Shown here: positions 16,282-24,825 of the stretch, piece after piece
How positions within the stretch are numbered: the first letter of the stretch is position 1
Layout: every line of letters begins with the position of its first letter
DNA from: AP-15 sp963775875
GTDB taxonomy: Bacteria > Pseudomonadota > Alphaproteobacteria > ATCC43930 > CGMCC-115725
Direction of reading: 5' to 3'
Assembly: GCA_963775875.1 (NCBI GenBank)
Contig: CAVZKP010000015.1
Coordinates: 186,001-250,000 of the forward strand
Length of the DNA stretch: 64,000 bases
Notes under the pieces: generated by a model
What the model was told of the DNA's origin: nothing
The model's input: only the letters and a program-made list of their open reading frames with translations
Databases searched by the model: none
Program-made: the position numbers and the translations under genes

Positions 16282-16345
16282 CGTCGCCGGTCCTGGCACG
16301 CTGCTTGCTGCTGGAGACCGACATCAACCTTTCGGCGGATCGGGT

Positions 16346-17680
16346 TTGACCGCACGCAGCCTGTGGCGCTCGCTGACCCGCCGCGCCCTTCGCCCGTTCG
16401 AGCGCCGGCGCCAGGGGGCCATGCGCGCCGCCCCCGGCGGGCGCTGGATCGGGGATGACGGCGCGGGCCTGCTCGGCTGGCTGATCACGCCGATCCTGGC
16501 GCGGCGCCGCGAGCGGGCGCCGTTCTGGCTGCTGGTCGCGGTGACCGCTTCCGGCACCCTGGCGATGCACATTCTGGTGCCGGTATTGCCGCTGGTCGGC
16601 GCCGCTTTCACGGTGTCGCGCGGCACGATCCAGCTGACGATCACGCTCTATCTGTTTGCCATCGCCGGCGGCCAGTTGCTGTATGGCCCGGTCTCCGACA
16701 AATTCGGCCGCCGGCCGACCCTGCTGCTCGCCCTATTTCTCTATGTCGCGGCGAGCGCGGTCGCCGGCGCGGCGGCGACCATCGCCACCCTGCTGATCGC
16801 GCGGGTGGTGCAGGCGGTGGGCGCCTGCGGCGGGCTGGTATTGGGCCGCGCCGTGGTGCGCGACAGCGCCGCGCCGGGCGAGGCCGCCTCGCGCATGGCC
16901 TTGCTGACCATGGTGCAGAGCCTGGCGCCCGGCATCGGCCCGGCCGTCGGCGGGTTTCTCGGCGCCTGGTTCGGCTGGCGTTCGATCTTTGTCATGCTGG
17001 TGGCGCTCGGCCTCGTCACCCTCGGCGGGGTGTTGCTGGCGCTACCCGAGAGCGCGGCCTCGCGCGGCGGCTCGGGCCGCATGCTCGCCAGCTATGCCCG
17101 GCTGCTGCGGTCGCGGGCGTTCTGCGGCTATATGTTCGGCGGCGCCTTTACCAGCACCACCTTCTTCGCCTATCTGACCACATCGCCGTTCATCTTCACC
17201 CAGATGCTGCACCGGCCGGCGACCGAGATCGGGCTCTACTACCTCGTCGTGATGGGCGGCGTGCCGATCGGCAGTTTCACGGCGAGCCGGCTGGCCTCGC
17301 GGGTTCGGCTCAACCCGTTGCTGCGCGCGACCAGCGCCGTCGCCGTCACCGGCGCCGCCCTGTTCTTTTTGGTGGCCGCGAGCGGCATGCTGAGCGTCGC
17401 GAGCGTGCTCGCCCCGATGATCCTGTTTTCGATCGGCGTCGGCGCCGCCTCGCCGGTGGCGATTACCGCCGCGATCAGCACCGACCCGCAGATGATCGGC
17501 GCCGCCTCGGGCCTCTACGGCTTCATGCAGATGTTGAACGGCGCCTTGTGCACGCTCGCGGTCGGCTTCTTCCCGGCCAACCCCGCGCTGTCCGCCGCCA
17601 GCGTCCTGCTCGCCGGCCTCCTCCTCGGCCAGCTCTTCTTCCTCCTCGCCACCCGCACCCGCCCGGCGGCGGGTGCGTGA
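16346..17680 (+). CDS. MFS multidrug efflux transporter, Bcr/CflA type
   Basis: This protein has up to 444 residues and about 12 hydrophobic segments. The loop 2-3 motif YGPVSDKFGRRPTLLLA (MFS motif A) and the motif C-like MVQSLAPGIGPAVGGFLGAWFGWRSIF, typical of drug/proton antiporters of the Bcr/CflA group, are both clear. The TTG at 16346 gives the longest frame; an ATG at 16421 (MRAAPGGRW) would remove 25 basic residues and is also possible. It follows tcuA by 64 bases on the same strand and may share its transcript. The substrate is unknown. Confidence 0.88.
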   Translation: MTARSLWRSLTRRALRPFERRRQGAMRAAPGGRWIGDDGAGLLGWLITPILARRRERAPFWLLVAVTASGTLAMHILVPVLPLVGAAFTVSRGTIQLTITLYLFAIAGGQLLYGPVSDKFGRRPTLLLALFLYVAASAVAGAAATIATLLIARVVQAVGACGGLVLGRAVVRDSAAPGEAASRMALLTMVQSLAPGIGPAVGGFLGAWFGWRSIFVMLVALGLVTLGGVLLALPESAASRGGSGRMLASYARLLRSRAFCGYMFGGAFTSTTFFAYLTTSPFIFTQMLHRPATEIGLYYLVVMGGVPIGSFTASRLASRVRLNPLLRATSAVAVTGAALFFLVAASGMLSVASVLAPMILFSIGVGAASPVAITAAISTDPQMIGAASGLYGFMQMLNGALCTLAVGFFPANPALSAASVLLAGLLLGQLFFLLATRTRPAAGA

Positions 17681-17780
17681 CGCTCGCCGCCACCTTGTTC
17701 ACGTGCTCAAATTCTCGCGGCTAGGGTGAATGCTGGTCGCGAAGGGGTGAGTGGAGCAGAACGGCGGATTCCCGGGCTCT

Positions 17781-18003
17781 GCCCACGGCTGTCCGGTTCC
17801 GCGAATCCGGCTGCAGTGCAGCGCAACGCCTCTACTCCTCGTCGTCATCACCGGGCTTGTCCCGGTGATCCACGCCTCTCTTCGACCCCGACCCAGGCAC
17901 GTGGATGGGCCGGAACAAGTCCGGCCATGACGGCTTCAGGGGGAAGGAATATTTTGCATACCCGGCAAACTGGTATGCGGAGCTGAACCGGACAGCCGTG
18001 GGC
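17781..18003. repeat. Perfect 19-bp inverted repeat pair flanking about 185 bp
   Basis: GCCCACGGCTGTCCGGTTC at 17781-17799 reappears as its exact reverse complement at 17985-18003. The enclosed DNA contains one copy of the dispersed palindromic repeat and an AT-richer segment (GAATATTTTGCATACC). No transposase frame lies inside. It may be a small non-autonomous element or the product of an inverted duplication. Confidence 0.65.
17841..17933. repeat. Dispersed palindromic repeat, copy 1
   Basis: It runs from GTCGTCATCACCGGGCTTG to GGAACAAGTCCGGCCATGACGG. The ends mirror each other as 'CGTCATnnCCGG..TTGTCCCGG..ATCCACG' and its complement. This is a common bacterial intergenic element type. A second copy begins 69 bases further on. 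Confidence 0.7.
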
Positions 18004-18090
18004 TCGTCCCGGTGATCCACGCTCTCTTCGGTCCCCGACCCAGGCACGTGGATGGCCGGGACAAGCCAGGCTTGACCCGGCCATGACGAC
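18002..18090. repeat. Dispersed palindromic repeat, copy 2
   Basis: The same element as at 17841: CGGTGATCCACGCTCTCTTCGG, then GACCCAGGCACGTGGATGG, ending CCCGGCCATGACGAC. The core GACCCAGGCACGTGGATGG is shared exactly with copy 1 (17890-17908). Confidence 0.7.
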
Positions 18091-18154
18091 CGCACCTGCG
18101 CCGATCTCTGCCGCGGTTAAGGTCCACCCGCATGTCGGAGCTAAGAAGACTCTT

Positions 18155-19339
18155 TTACCCCCGCTCAAGGTCGAGCTTGAAGAATTCGACGCAGTTGTCG
18201 GCCCAGATCCGGCGTTTGTCGGCTTCGGGGATGTCGGCGTAGATCTTGTCGATCAGCGGGCGCGAATTCGGCCACTCGCATTCGATATGCGGGAAGTCGG
18301 TGGCGAACATGATCCGGTCGACGCCGACATGCTGGCGCTCCTCAATCGCGACCCGCTCGTACTGGACGCTGAAATAGACGTGGTCGCGCACGTAATGGCT
18401 CGGCAATTCCTTCAGCGGCTGGAAGCCGAGATATTCCTGGGCCCAGCCAAGGTGGCGCTGATACCACAGATCCATGTGCTCGAGCCAGAACGGGACCCAG
18501 CCGAGCCGGGTCTCGGCAAAGAAGACTTTCAGCTTCGGGTGGCGTTCGAACACGCCGGCGAGGACCAGTTGGGCGATGCTGACCGATGGCGCCAGGCCGA
18601 AATTGCACAGCCATTCTAGGAACGGCCGGCGCAGCCGCTGCATGATTACCGGGTCTTCTTTCGGGTATTTGAAGGTCGGCTGGGTGGCGCGCGCCCCGGT
18701 GCGGTAGAACTGGACATGCACCGTCACCGGCATCTCCATATCGACCGCGGCGGCCCAGAATTTGTCGTCCTCCGGCGTTGGATAACCCTTGGCGCTGGGT
18801 AGGGCGCCCATCAGGATGCCTTTGAGGCCGAGTTTCTTGCAATGCGCCATCTCGGCGATTGCGTCGTCGACATTGGTAATCGGGATCACCCCCATGCCGA
18901 TCAGCCGGTCAGGATCGACCGCGCAATATTCCTCGGCCAGCCAGTCGTTGTAGCCGCGGATCACCGCTTTATAGACCTCGTCATGGCTGATGTTGCGCCA
19001 GAACACCGGCCCCGCGACCATCGCCGCGAACAGCACCTCGGCGTCCATGCCATCGCGGTCCTGCTCCTTGACCCGCTGCTCGGGCGAGCCGGTGCCGGCG
19101 GCGTCGGCGACCTTGAGGCCGAAGGGCTGCCAAGTCCCCTCAGCACGGCCGGCGCGCAGATCGAGAAAATTCGCTTCCAATAATGGCTGGCCCTCGATCA
19201 TCAGGGCGTCGCCGCCGTCGGGCAGATGGACGGTATGGGGTGCGCGATCGCGATGTTTCTGCGGCACCCGGTGCACCCACCGCTCGGGCGGAACTTCGAG
19301 ATGCCCGTCGCTCGACATCAGATTGTATTTCCGCGCCAT
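18155..19339 (-). CDS. Amidohydrolase family protein (ACMSD-like TIM barrel)
   Basis: This is a 394-residue protein starting MARKYNLMSSDGHLEVPPERW; the frame is open upstream to 19429, but the start at 19339 fits the family. The D-G-H at the N-terminus replaces the HxH of typical amidohydrolases, as in the 'ISADSH' subgroup. Further metal/active-site segments are MPVTVHVQFY (His), FAETRLGWVPFWLEHMD and MFATDFPHIECEWPNS (Asp). Members of this group hydrolyse or decarboxylate ring-cleavage products. It lies 114 bases downstream of an extradiol dioxygenase gene on the same strand, so a joint role in aromatic breakdown is likely; the substrate is unknown. Confidence 0.85.
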   Translation of the reverse strand: MARKYNLMSSDGHLEVPPERWVHRVPQKHRDRAPHTVHLPDGGDALMIEGQPLLEANFLDLRAGRAEGTWQPFGLKVADAAGTGSPEQRVKEQDRDGMDAEVLFAAMVAGPVFWRNISHDEVYKAVIRGYNDWLAEEYCAVDPDRLIGMGVIPITNVDDAIAEMAHCKKLGLKGILMGALPSAKGYPTPEDDKFWAAAVDMEMPVTVHVQFYRTGARATQPTFKYPKEDPVIMQRLRRPFLEWLCNFGLAPSVSIAQLVLAGVFERHPKLKVFFAETRLGWVPFWLEHMDLWYQRHLGWAQEYLGFQPLKELPSHYVRDHVYFSVQYERVAIEERQHVGVDRIMFATDFPHIECEWPNSRPLIDKIYADIPEADKRRIWADNCVEFFKLDLERG

Positions 19340-19453
19340 GGTAGCCTCAGTAGTAGTCGAACCGCGAGCCCCTGGCCCGCATGCGGGCAGGATGCCCGCG
19401 CTAGCTTGTTTGCCGCAGTTGATCCGCAACTGCTACCGGCGACGGCCTAGGAC

Positions 19454-20503
19454 CTACGGCTCGTACACCGCAAAGCATTTGTTGGAATTAAAAATCCAAC
19501 TTTCGACGAATGAGGTTTCGCTGGGCCGCCTGCCGATCGCGTTCATCGCCCCCATCAGGCACATCCAGTTCAATACCTCCTGCTGGCCGCTATTTTCGAC
19601 CGCGTTCAGCGGGCGCTCGCGCCAGGCCGCATAGTCGCCCTTTACCAGCGCGTCGTAGAGCGCGCGGTCGGCCGGGACATCGGGATAGAGCAAATAGTTT
19701 TTCGGGGTCAGAAACGCATGCGACCAGCTCGACGAGGCGATCAGCGCCACTCGGTACGGGCTGTCCCTGACGATCCGGGCGCAGGCCGCGCCGAGGTCGA
19801 AGCAGCGCCACGGGGCAGGGGAGGGCGGGTCGAAATCGGCCTCGGCCGGTTGTTCGCTCAGGCTGCGCACGCCGGCATGCTGGGCGATGACCCGACGACC
19901 GTAGCAATTGACCTGAAACGGTAGCACCGGATAGGGGAACCCCTGCCGGTCGTAATCCAAGAACAACAAGGTGTTCAGAAAAGCGTGGCCGAGCTGGTGA
20001 TGCAGCGGCTGGTAGGCGTAGGAAACATCGAACCCGGTTTCGAGCAACTTGCCAGCCAGGTATTTGCCGGCGTCCGGATGCCCCTTGTACTCAAAAACCT
20101 TGTCGTTTGGCTCGTTCCATGCATTTGGGGCACGATGGATTTCCCACGGTTTCACAGCCATGCCATCGTAAGCCATCAGACAAAACGGCGGGATGATGTC
20201 TTCGCGAAAGTTTTCGTACTGGTCGTCGCCCCAGATCACCACCAGGTCCGGGGCGAACTCGTCGAGCACTTGGCGCGCATTGCGAAATCCGCCGATCAGT
20301 GCCTCGCGGTGCCGTCGCGCCGCCGACAGGCCGTGGTCGGCGCCGTATTCCTCGCGCATCGCCGCGGGCCAGCCTTCGGGAAGGCGATATTGTACGGGCA
20401 GCGCCGGGTCGTCGAGAACCCGTTTCAAAATCCGCCCCATGCTTTCGTCGGTCCCCGAAAGCGGCGGAAAATGGGTGACGCCGAGACCTAGAATAGCGCC
20501 CAT
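19454..20503 (-). CDS. Class III extradiol ring-cleavage dioxygenase (LigB family)
   Basis: This is a 349-residue protein. The N-terminal GLGVTHFPPLSG supplies the first metal-binding histidine of LigB-type enzymes; LVVIWGDDQYENF is the family's second conserved strand ('viiGdDH'); FLNTLLFLDYD, ALIASSSWSHAFLTPKN and a C-terminal EVLNWMCLMGAMN match the rest. Iron(II) enzymes of this fold cleave catechol-type rings next to the hydroxyl groups. In many members the DD of 'GDDQ' is followed by His; here it is Gln, so activity or substrate may differ. It is followed by an amidohydrolase, a natural partner for processing cleavage products. Confidence 0.82.
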   Translation of the reverse strand: MGAILGLGVTHFPPLSGTDESMGRILKRVLDDPALPVQYRLPEGWPAAMREEYGADHGLSAARRHREALIGGFRNARQVLDEFAPDLVVIWGDDQYENFREDIIPPFCLMAYDGMAVKPWEIHRAPNAWNEPNDKVFEYKGHPDAGKYLAGKLLETGFDVSYAYQPLHHQLGHAFLNTLLFLDYDRQGFPYPVLPFQVNCYGRRVIAQHAGVRSLSEQPAEADFDPPSPAPWRCFDLGAACARIVRDSPYRVALIASSSWSHAFLTPKNYLLYPDVPADRALYDALVKGDYAAWRERPLNAVENSGQQEVLNWMCLMGAMNAIGRRPSETSFVESWIFNSNKCFAVYEP

Positions 20504-20736
20504 GTCTTAATCCTCCCAAGTCGCGCGCCCTGCGGTTTCCGGCGTACGTTTGCGGCGCTGCTTTGTCAAGGTTGCACACGGGTCGCGCCGGCCAATTCGC
20601 CCGTTGCCGATGACGATTTTTCTTTTTGCGAAAGATGACGCCCAAGGATTTTTCCCGATGTCGCCATGACATTGCACAACCCGGCTCGGTTGTGGCAATA
20701 AGCTGGCGGGGGTCAGGCTACCGAGGGGGTTCTGCG

Positions 20737-21750
20737 ATGGCGGCTCGTCGCTTCAGCCGACGGATTATGTTTGCGGTGCCGCTCGCCGCTGCGTCGAGCG
20801 GCATTGCCCGATCTTCGGCCGTGGCCTCCGGGGGCGACTTTTATGCCTTTCTCGGCGCGGTCCGGCGCGAGGCGGCGACGCGCGGGATCCGTTTGTCGAC
20901 GATCGATACAGCATTACGCAACGCCGAATATTTGCCGCATGTGATCGAACTCGACCGCCGGCAGCCCGAGCAGGTCCTGACCTTTTCGCAATATCTGCAA
21001 AAAACCGTCACCCCGCAGCGCGAGGAGAACGCCCGCCGCCAGCTATACGACAATCGGCTGCTGCTCAACGCGATATGGCGGCGCTATGAAGTAGAGCCCC
21101 GTTTTATCGTCGCCTTGTGGGGCCTAGAAAGCGATTTCGGCGCGGTTACCGGCAATTACATGGTGGTGTCGTCCCTGGCCACGCTCGGATTTGACGGGCG
21201 GCGCGGCCCCTATTTCCGCGGCGAGCTGATCGCGGCATTGCGGATCATCGATCAGGGCAACGTCGCGGCTGAAAACATGACCGGCTCCTGGGCCGGGGCG
21301 ATGGGCCAATGCCAGTTCATGCCCTCGACCTATTTGGGCTATGCGGTCGATTACGACGGCGACGGGCGCCGCAACATCTGGACCGATCGGGCCGATGTCC
21401 TCGCCTCGATCGCCAATTTCATCGCCCATCTCGGCTGGCGCAACGGCGAGAGCTGGGGGCGCGCGGTATTGCTGCCGGCGGGTTTCGACGCGCGCTACAC
21501 CGGGCTCGGGGTCAGACGGCTGACCGGGGAATGGAGCCGGCTGGGGGTCCGCGGTCTCAATTCGAACCCGTTGCCGGCTAGGGAAGTCGAAGCCTCGCTG
21601 GTCATGCCGGACGGCGCTGGGGGGCCAGCATTGCTCGTCTACGACAATTTCCGAACTATCATGAAGTGGAACAATTCGACCTATTTTGCTGGTGCCGTCG
21701 GCTATCTCGCCGACAGCATGCTGGCTCAGGAGCGCATCGAACACAGCTGA
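20737..21750 (+). CDS. mltB: Lytic murein transglycosylase, MltB family
   Basis: This 337-residue protein starts at ATG 20737, preceded by GAGGGGGT; a longer frame from 20626 is not supported. The N-terminus (RRFSRRIMFAVPLAAASSG) looks like a signal peptide with twin arginines. The SLT_2 domain follows: catalytic Glu131 in WGLESDFGAVTGNY, then GPYFRGELIAALRI, SWAGAMGQCQFMPSTYLGYAVDYDGDG and IANFIAHLGWRNGESWG. These enzymes cut peptidoglycan to 1,6-anhydro products in the periplasm. No lipobox is seen, so it is probably soluble. It opens a long plus-strand run with rlpA and a D,D-carboxypeptidase, all cell-wall genes. Confidence 0.9.
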   Translation: MAARRFSRRIMFAVPLAAASSGIARSSAVASGGDFYAFLGAVRREAATRGIRLSTIDTALRNAEYLPHVIELDRRQPEQVLTFSQYLQKTVTPQREENARRQLYDNRLLLNAIWRRYEVEPRFIVALWGLESDFGAVTGNYMVVSSLATLGFDGRRGPYFRGELIAALRIIDQGNVAAENMTGSWAGAMGQCQFMPSTYLGYAVDYDGDGRRNIWTDRADVLASIANFIAHLGWRNGESWGRAVLLPAGFDARYTGLGVRRLTGEWSRLGVRGLNSNPLPAREVEASLVMPDGAGGPALLVYDNFRTIMKWNNSTYFAGAVGYLADSMLAQERIEHS

Positions 21751-21774
21751 TCGCCGGAAGTTGGGGGCGGGGGA

Positions 21775-22839
21775 ATGATGACGGTGGACGGCGGCGGCCG
21801 CAGCTGGGGTGCGGCGCCAATCGTTGCGATCGGTCTGTTGCTTGCCGGATGCGCGTCGCACTCCACCATCGGGTCTGGCACCGCCGGGGGCTATCCCGGC
21901 GATGGGCATGGCAGCTACCGCGTCGGCGGCCCGTACCAGATCAAGGGTATCTGGTACTATCCGGCAGTCGATTACAATTACGACAAGACCGGCGTCGCTT
22001 CCTGGTACGGCGAGCAATTCGAGGGTCGATACACCGCCAATGGCGAGATCTTCGACATGAACCGGCTGACCGCAGCCAACACCACTCTGCCGATGCCGAG
22101 CATCGTTCAAGTAACCAATCTGCAAAATGGCCGGTCGTTGCGCTTGCGGGTCAACGACCGTGGGCCGTTTGTCGACGACCGGTTGATTGACGTGTCGCGC
22201 CGGGCAGCGCAACTTCTCGGCTTCGAGAGCCGGGGAACGACGCCGGTCGAGGTCAAGATTATCAAGGATGCCAGCATCCAGGTCGCGGAAGCGGCGATGC
22301 ATAATAGCGGCGGGGCCGTCCTGGCCGCTCAGGCGCCGGATGCTGCCTCGCTGGTGACCGCCGCCGTGGAACCGTCTGACGCCTGGCGGCCGGCCGCGCC
22401 CATTGCGCCGCAACCGCCTGCCAATGCCGCCCCGGCCTTGCCACCGTCCGAACTCGCGCACCGTGTGGTGGCGGGCCCGGTCGTCGGCACGCCGAGGCCA
22501 TGGTCGCCGCCCAGGCAACCTGCAGCCAAATTCGTGGCGGGACCGACCGTCGCCACGCAATTGCCGCCATCGCCGTTCAGGATCGCCGCCGTCCCGGTTG
22601 GGTCGTCGGCGGGCCGAATTTTTATCCAGGCCGGAGCCTTTTCCGAACGGGACAATGCCCAGCGGGTGCAGTCGCGCATCGCCCCGTTGGGCAGCGTCCG
22701 GGTGATGACAGCGGCGGTCAACGGGATTCAGGTTTATCGAGTGCGGCTCGGCCCGGTGGTGAGCGTCGAACAGGCGGATCGCTTGCTGCAGCGAGTGGTT
22801 AGCAGCGGCTACCCCGGGGCGCGGATCGTCACCGACTGA
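21775..22839 (+). CDS. rlpA: Septal ring lytic transglycosylase RlpA, lipoprotein
   Basis: This 354-residue protein has a lipoprotein signal with lipobox LLLAGC (Cys26). The double-psi beta-barrel domain (residues about 70-165) has TGVASWYGEQFEGRYTANGEIFDMNRLTAANTTLP and VTNLQNGRSLRLRVNDRGPFVDDRLIDVSRRAAQLLG, including the catalytic-site NDRGPF and LIDLS-like motifs. After a Pro/Ala-rich linker comes a SPOR domain (about 275-354: GRIFIQAGAFSERDNAQRVQSR ... VYRVRLGPV), which binds denuded septal peptidoglycan. It starts 24 bases after mltB and lies 23 bases before the carboxypeptidase, a normal alphaproteobacterial order. Confidence 0.94.
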   Translation: MMTVDGGGRSWGAAPIVAIGLLLAGCASHSTIGSGTAGGYPGDGHGSYRVGGPYQIKGIWYYPAVDYNYDKTGVASWYGEQFEGRYTANGEIFDMNRLTAANTTLPMPSIVQVTNLQNGRSLRLRVNDRGPFVDDRLIDVSRRAAQLLGFESRGTTPVEVKIIKDASIQVAEAAMHNSGGAVLAAQAPDAASLVTAAVEPSDAWRPAAPIAPQPPANAAPALPPSELAHRVVAGPVVGTPRPWSPPRQPAAKFVAGPTVATQLPPSPFRIAAVPVGSSAGRIFIQAGAFSERDNAQRVQSRIAPLGSVRVMTAAVNGIQVYRVRLGPVVSVEQADRLLQRVVSSGYPGARIVTD

Positions 22840-22862
22840 GATCGGGCAGCGGGCCCAGGCGA

Positions 22863-24122
22863 ATGGAAATGAGCATGGCGATGGCGCCCCGTTTTATCGG
22901 ATCTTTCTTCGCCGCGCTGATGGCGGCCGGCCTCGCCCTTCAGCCCGCAGCGGCGGCGAAGGTCAACGCCAAGACCAAGGCGGTCGCTGCGATCCCGGCG
23001 CGGCCAGGACCCGCTGCATCGAAAGTGCCGGCGGCAGCGAACGCGCCGGCTATCGGCATCGACACCCAGGCGGCGCACGCTATCATCATCGAGGTCGAAA
23101 CCGGCGCGGTGCTGCTCGACAAGGCCGCCGACCAGCCATTTCCGCCGGCCTCGTTGAACAAATTGATGACCGCATACGTGGTCTTCGACATGCTTAAAAA
23201 GGGTGAAGCCAAGCTCACCGACCAATTGCCGGTCAGCGAGGAGGCGTGGCGGCTCGGCGGCTCGAAAATGTTCGTGCCGCTCGGCGGCAAGGTCTCGATC
23301 GACGATCTGGTCCATGGCATGATCATCCAATCGGGCAATGACGCCTGCCTGGTGCTCGCCGAGGGGCTGGCCGGAAGCGAGCAGGCCTTTGTCGATCTGA
23401 TGAACAAGAAGGCCAAGGAGATCGGTCTCGATCACAGCCACTTTGCGAACGTCACTGGCCTCCCCGATCCCAACGGCTGGGTGACGGCGCGCGATTTGGC
23501 CACCTTGGCAGTCCGCACGATCCAGGACTTCCCGGAATTTTACAAAATCTACGGCGAAAAGGAGTTCGTCTTCAACAACATCAAGCAGGGCAACCGCAAT
23601 CCGCTGCTTTACGATAATGACGGAGCAGACGGGCTGAAGACCGGGCACACCGAGGAATCGGGATACAGCGTTACTGGTTCGGTCAAGCGCGGCGAGCGTC
23701 GCATCGTCATCGTACTGGGCGGTCTGCCGACGATGAAGGCGCGCGCGCAGGAGAGCGAGAGGCTGGTCGATTGGGCATTTCGCGAATTCAACGATTATCG
23801 GCTGTTCAGCGCCGGCGATACGGTGGACGAGGCCCAGGTCTGGCTCGGCGCTGATGCGCGAGTGCCGCTTTCGGTCACTAAAAATCTAGTGGTGACGCTA
23901 CCGCGCCAGGCGCGCCCCGGAATGAAGGTTACCCTCCAATACGACAGTCCGATCCCGGCTCCGGTCGCAAAGGGCGAGACGCTCGGCAAAATCGTCGTCA
24001 CCGCGCCGAATTTGGTGCCGATCGAGATGCCGCTGGTCGCCACGAAGAATGTTTCGCGGATGAATGCAGTGGGCCGCATCGCGACGCTCGCGGGATATCT
24101 CGTCTGGGGCGAGCGGCACTGA
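22863..24122 (+). CDS. dacC: D-alanyl-D-alanine carboxypeptidase (PBP5/6 family)
   Basis: This is a 419-residue penicillin-binding protein. The three active-site motifs are Ser97-x-x-Lys100 (PASLNKLM), Ser157-Gly-Asn (IIQSGND) and Lys259-Thr-Gly (GLKTGHTEESGYS). A hydrophobic signal peptide covers about residues 10-32, followed by an Ala/Pro/Lys-rich linker up to 65. The C-terminal PBP5_C domain (VPLSVTKNLVVTLPRQ ... GETLGKIVVTAPN) is followed by a membrane-binding amphipathic end. It trims the terminal D-Ala of peptidoglycan side chains in the periplasm. Whether it is DacA, DacC or DacF cannot be told from sequence alone. Confidence 0.92.
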   Translation: MEMSMAMAPRFIGSFFAALMAAGLALQPAAAAKVNAKTKAVAAIPARPGPAASKVPAAANAPAIGIDTQAAHAIIIEVETGAVLLDKAADQPFPPASLNKLMTAYVVFDMLKKGEAKLTDQLPVSEEAWRLGGSKMFVPLGGKVSIDDLVHGMIIQSGNDACLVLAEGLAGSEQAFVDLMNKKAKEIGLDHSHFANVTGLPDPNGWVTARDLATLAVRTIQDFPEFYKIYGEKEFVFNNIKQGNRNPLLYDNDGADGLKTGHTEESGYSVTGSVKRGERRIVIVLGGLPTMKARAQESERLVDWAFREFNDYRLFSAGDTVDEAQVWLGADARVPLSVTKNLVVTLPRQARPGMKVTLQYDSPIPAPVAKGETLGKIVVTAPNLVPIEMPLVATKNVSRMNAVGRIATLAGYLVWGERH

Positions 24123-24129
24123 TCCCCAG

Positions 24130-24771
24130 ATGCTGCGCGCCCAGTTCATCACCATCGAAGGCGGCGAGGGCGCCGGCAAGTCGACACAGGTGCCCTTGCT
24201 GCTCGCGGCACTGGAGCGCAGCGGGATCGCGGCGCTGGCAACGCGCGAGCCGGGCGGCTCGCCCGGCGCCGAGGCGATCCGGCGCCTGTTGCTCGAAGGC
24301 GAGGGCGGTCGCTGGGACGCCCGCAGCGAGGTGCTGCTGCTGGTTGCGGCGCGGCACGACCATGTCGACAAGGTGATCGCGCCGGCGCTGGCCCGCGGAA
24401 TCTGGGTGGTTTCCGATCGGTTTGCCGATTCGACGCTCGCTTATCAGGGCTACGGCCGGGGGCTGGCGACGGCCGACATCGAAGCGCTGCACCGCTTTGC
24501 GCTCGGCGATTTCATGCCGGACCTGACCGTAATCCTCGATCTGCCAGCCGCGATCGGGCTCGGCCGAGCCGCCGCCCGGTCGCCGGCGACGGACCGGTTC
24601 CAGCGGCTCGATCCGAGCTTCCACGAACGGCTGCACCAAGGTTTTCGCGAGATCGCCGCCACTGATCCCGGCCGTTGCGTGCTGATCGACGCTGCGGCCG
24701 ATCCGCAAGTGGTGCACCGCGCCGTGTGCGGCGTCGTGGCGCAGCGGCTCGGCGTGACGCTGAACCTTTGA
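24130..24771 (+). CDS. tmk: Thymidylate kinase
   Basis: This 213-residue protein is the normal size for Tmk. It has the P-loop FITIEGGEGAGKSTQV at residues 6-21, the substrate loop TREPGGSPGAEAIR, the DR-Y/F motif VVSDRFADSTLAYQGYGRG and the lid ARSPATDRFQRLD. It phosphorylates dTMP to dTDP in the cytoplasm. The ATG at 24130 follows the carboxypeptidase stop by 7 bases, so a longer frame reaching back into that gene was not used. It is followed by holB, as in most alphaproteobacteria. Confidence 0.96.
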   Translation: MLRAQFITIEGGEGAGKSTQVPLLLAALERSGIAALATREPGGSPGAEAIRRLLLEGEGGRWDARSEVLLLVAARHDHVDKVIAPALARGIWVVSDRFADSTLAYQGYGRGLATADIEALHRFALGDFMPDLTVILDLPAAIGLGRAAARSPATDRFQRLDPSFHERLHQGFREIAATDPGRCVLIDAAADPQVVHRAVCGVVAQRLGVTLNL

Positions 24772-24825
24772 AGGAAAATTAATGCGGCTGCATCGGGCTC
24801 CGGCTGCGCGCCGGCGGCGGCCTCG

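Larger units (their letters stand above)
17681..18154. other. Repeat-filled convergent intergenic region
   Basis: This 470-base stretch between the ends of the MFS gene and the amidohydrolase gene contains no convincing gene. It is mostly made of two copies of a palindromic repeat (17841-17933 and 18002-18090) plus a pair of perfect 19-base inverted repeats. It probably ends transcription from both sides. Confidence 0.6.

Noticed and set aside
20626..20736. Longer N-terminus for the MltB protein
   Set aside because: The extra residues lie upstream of a good ribosome-binding site and would block the signal peptide.
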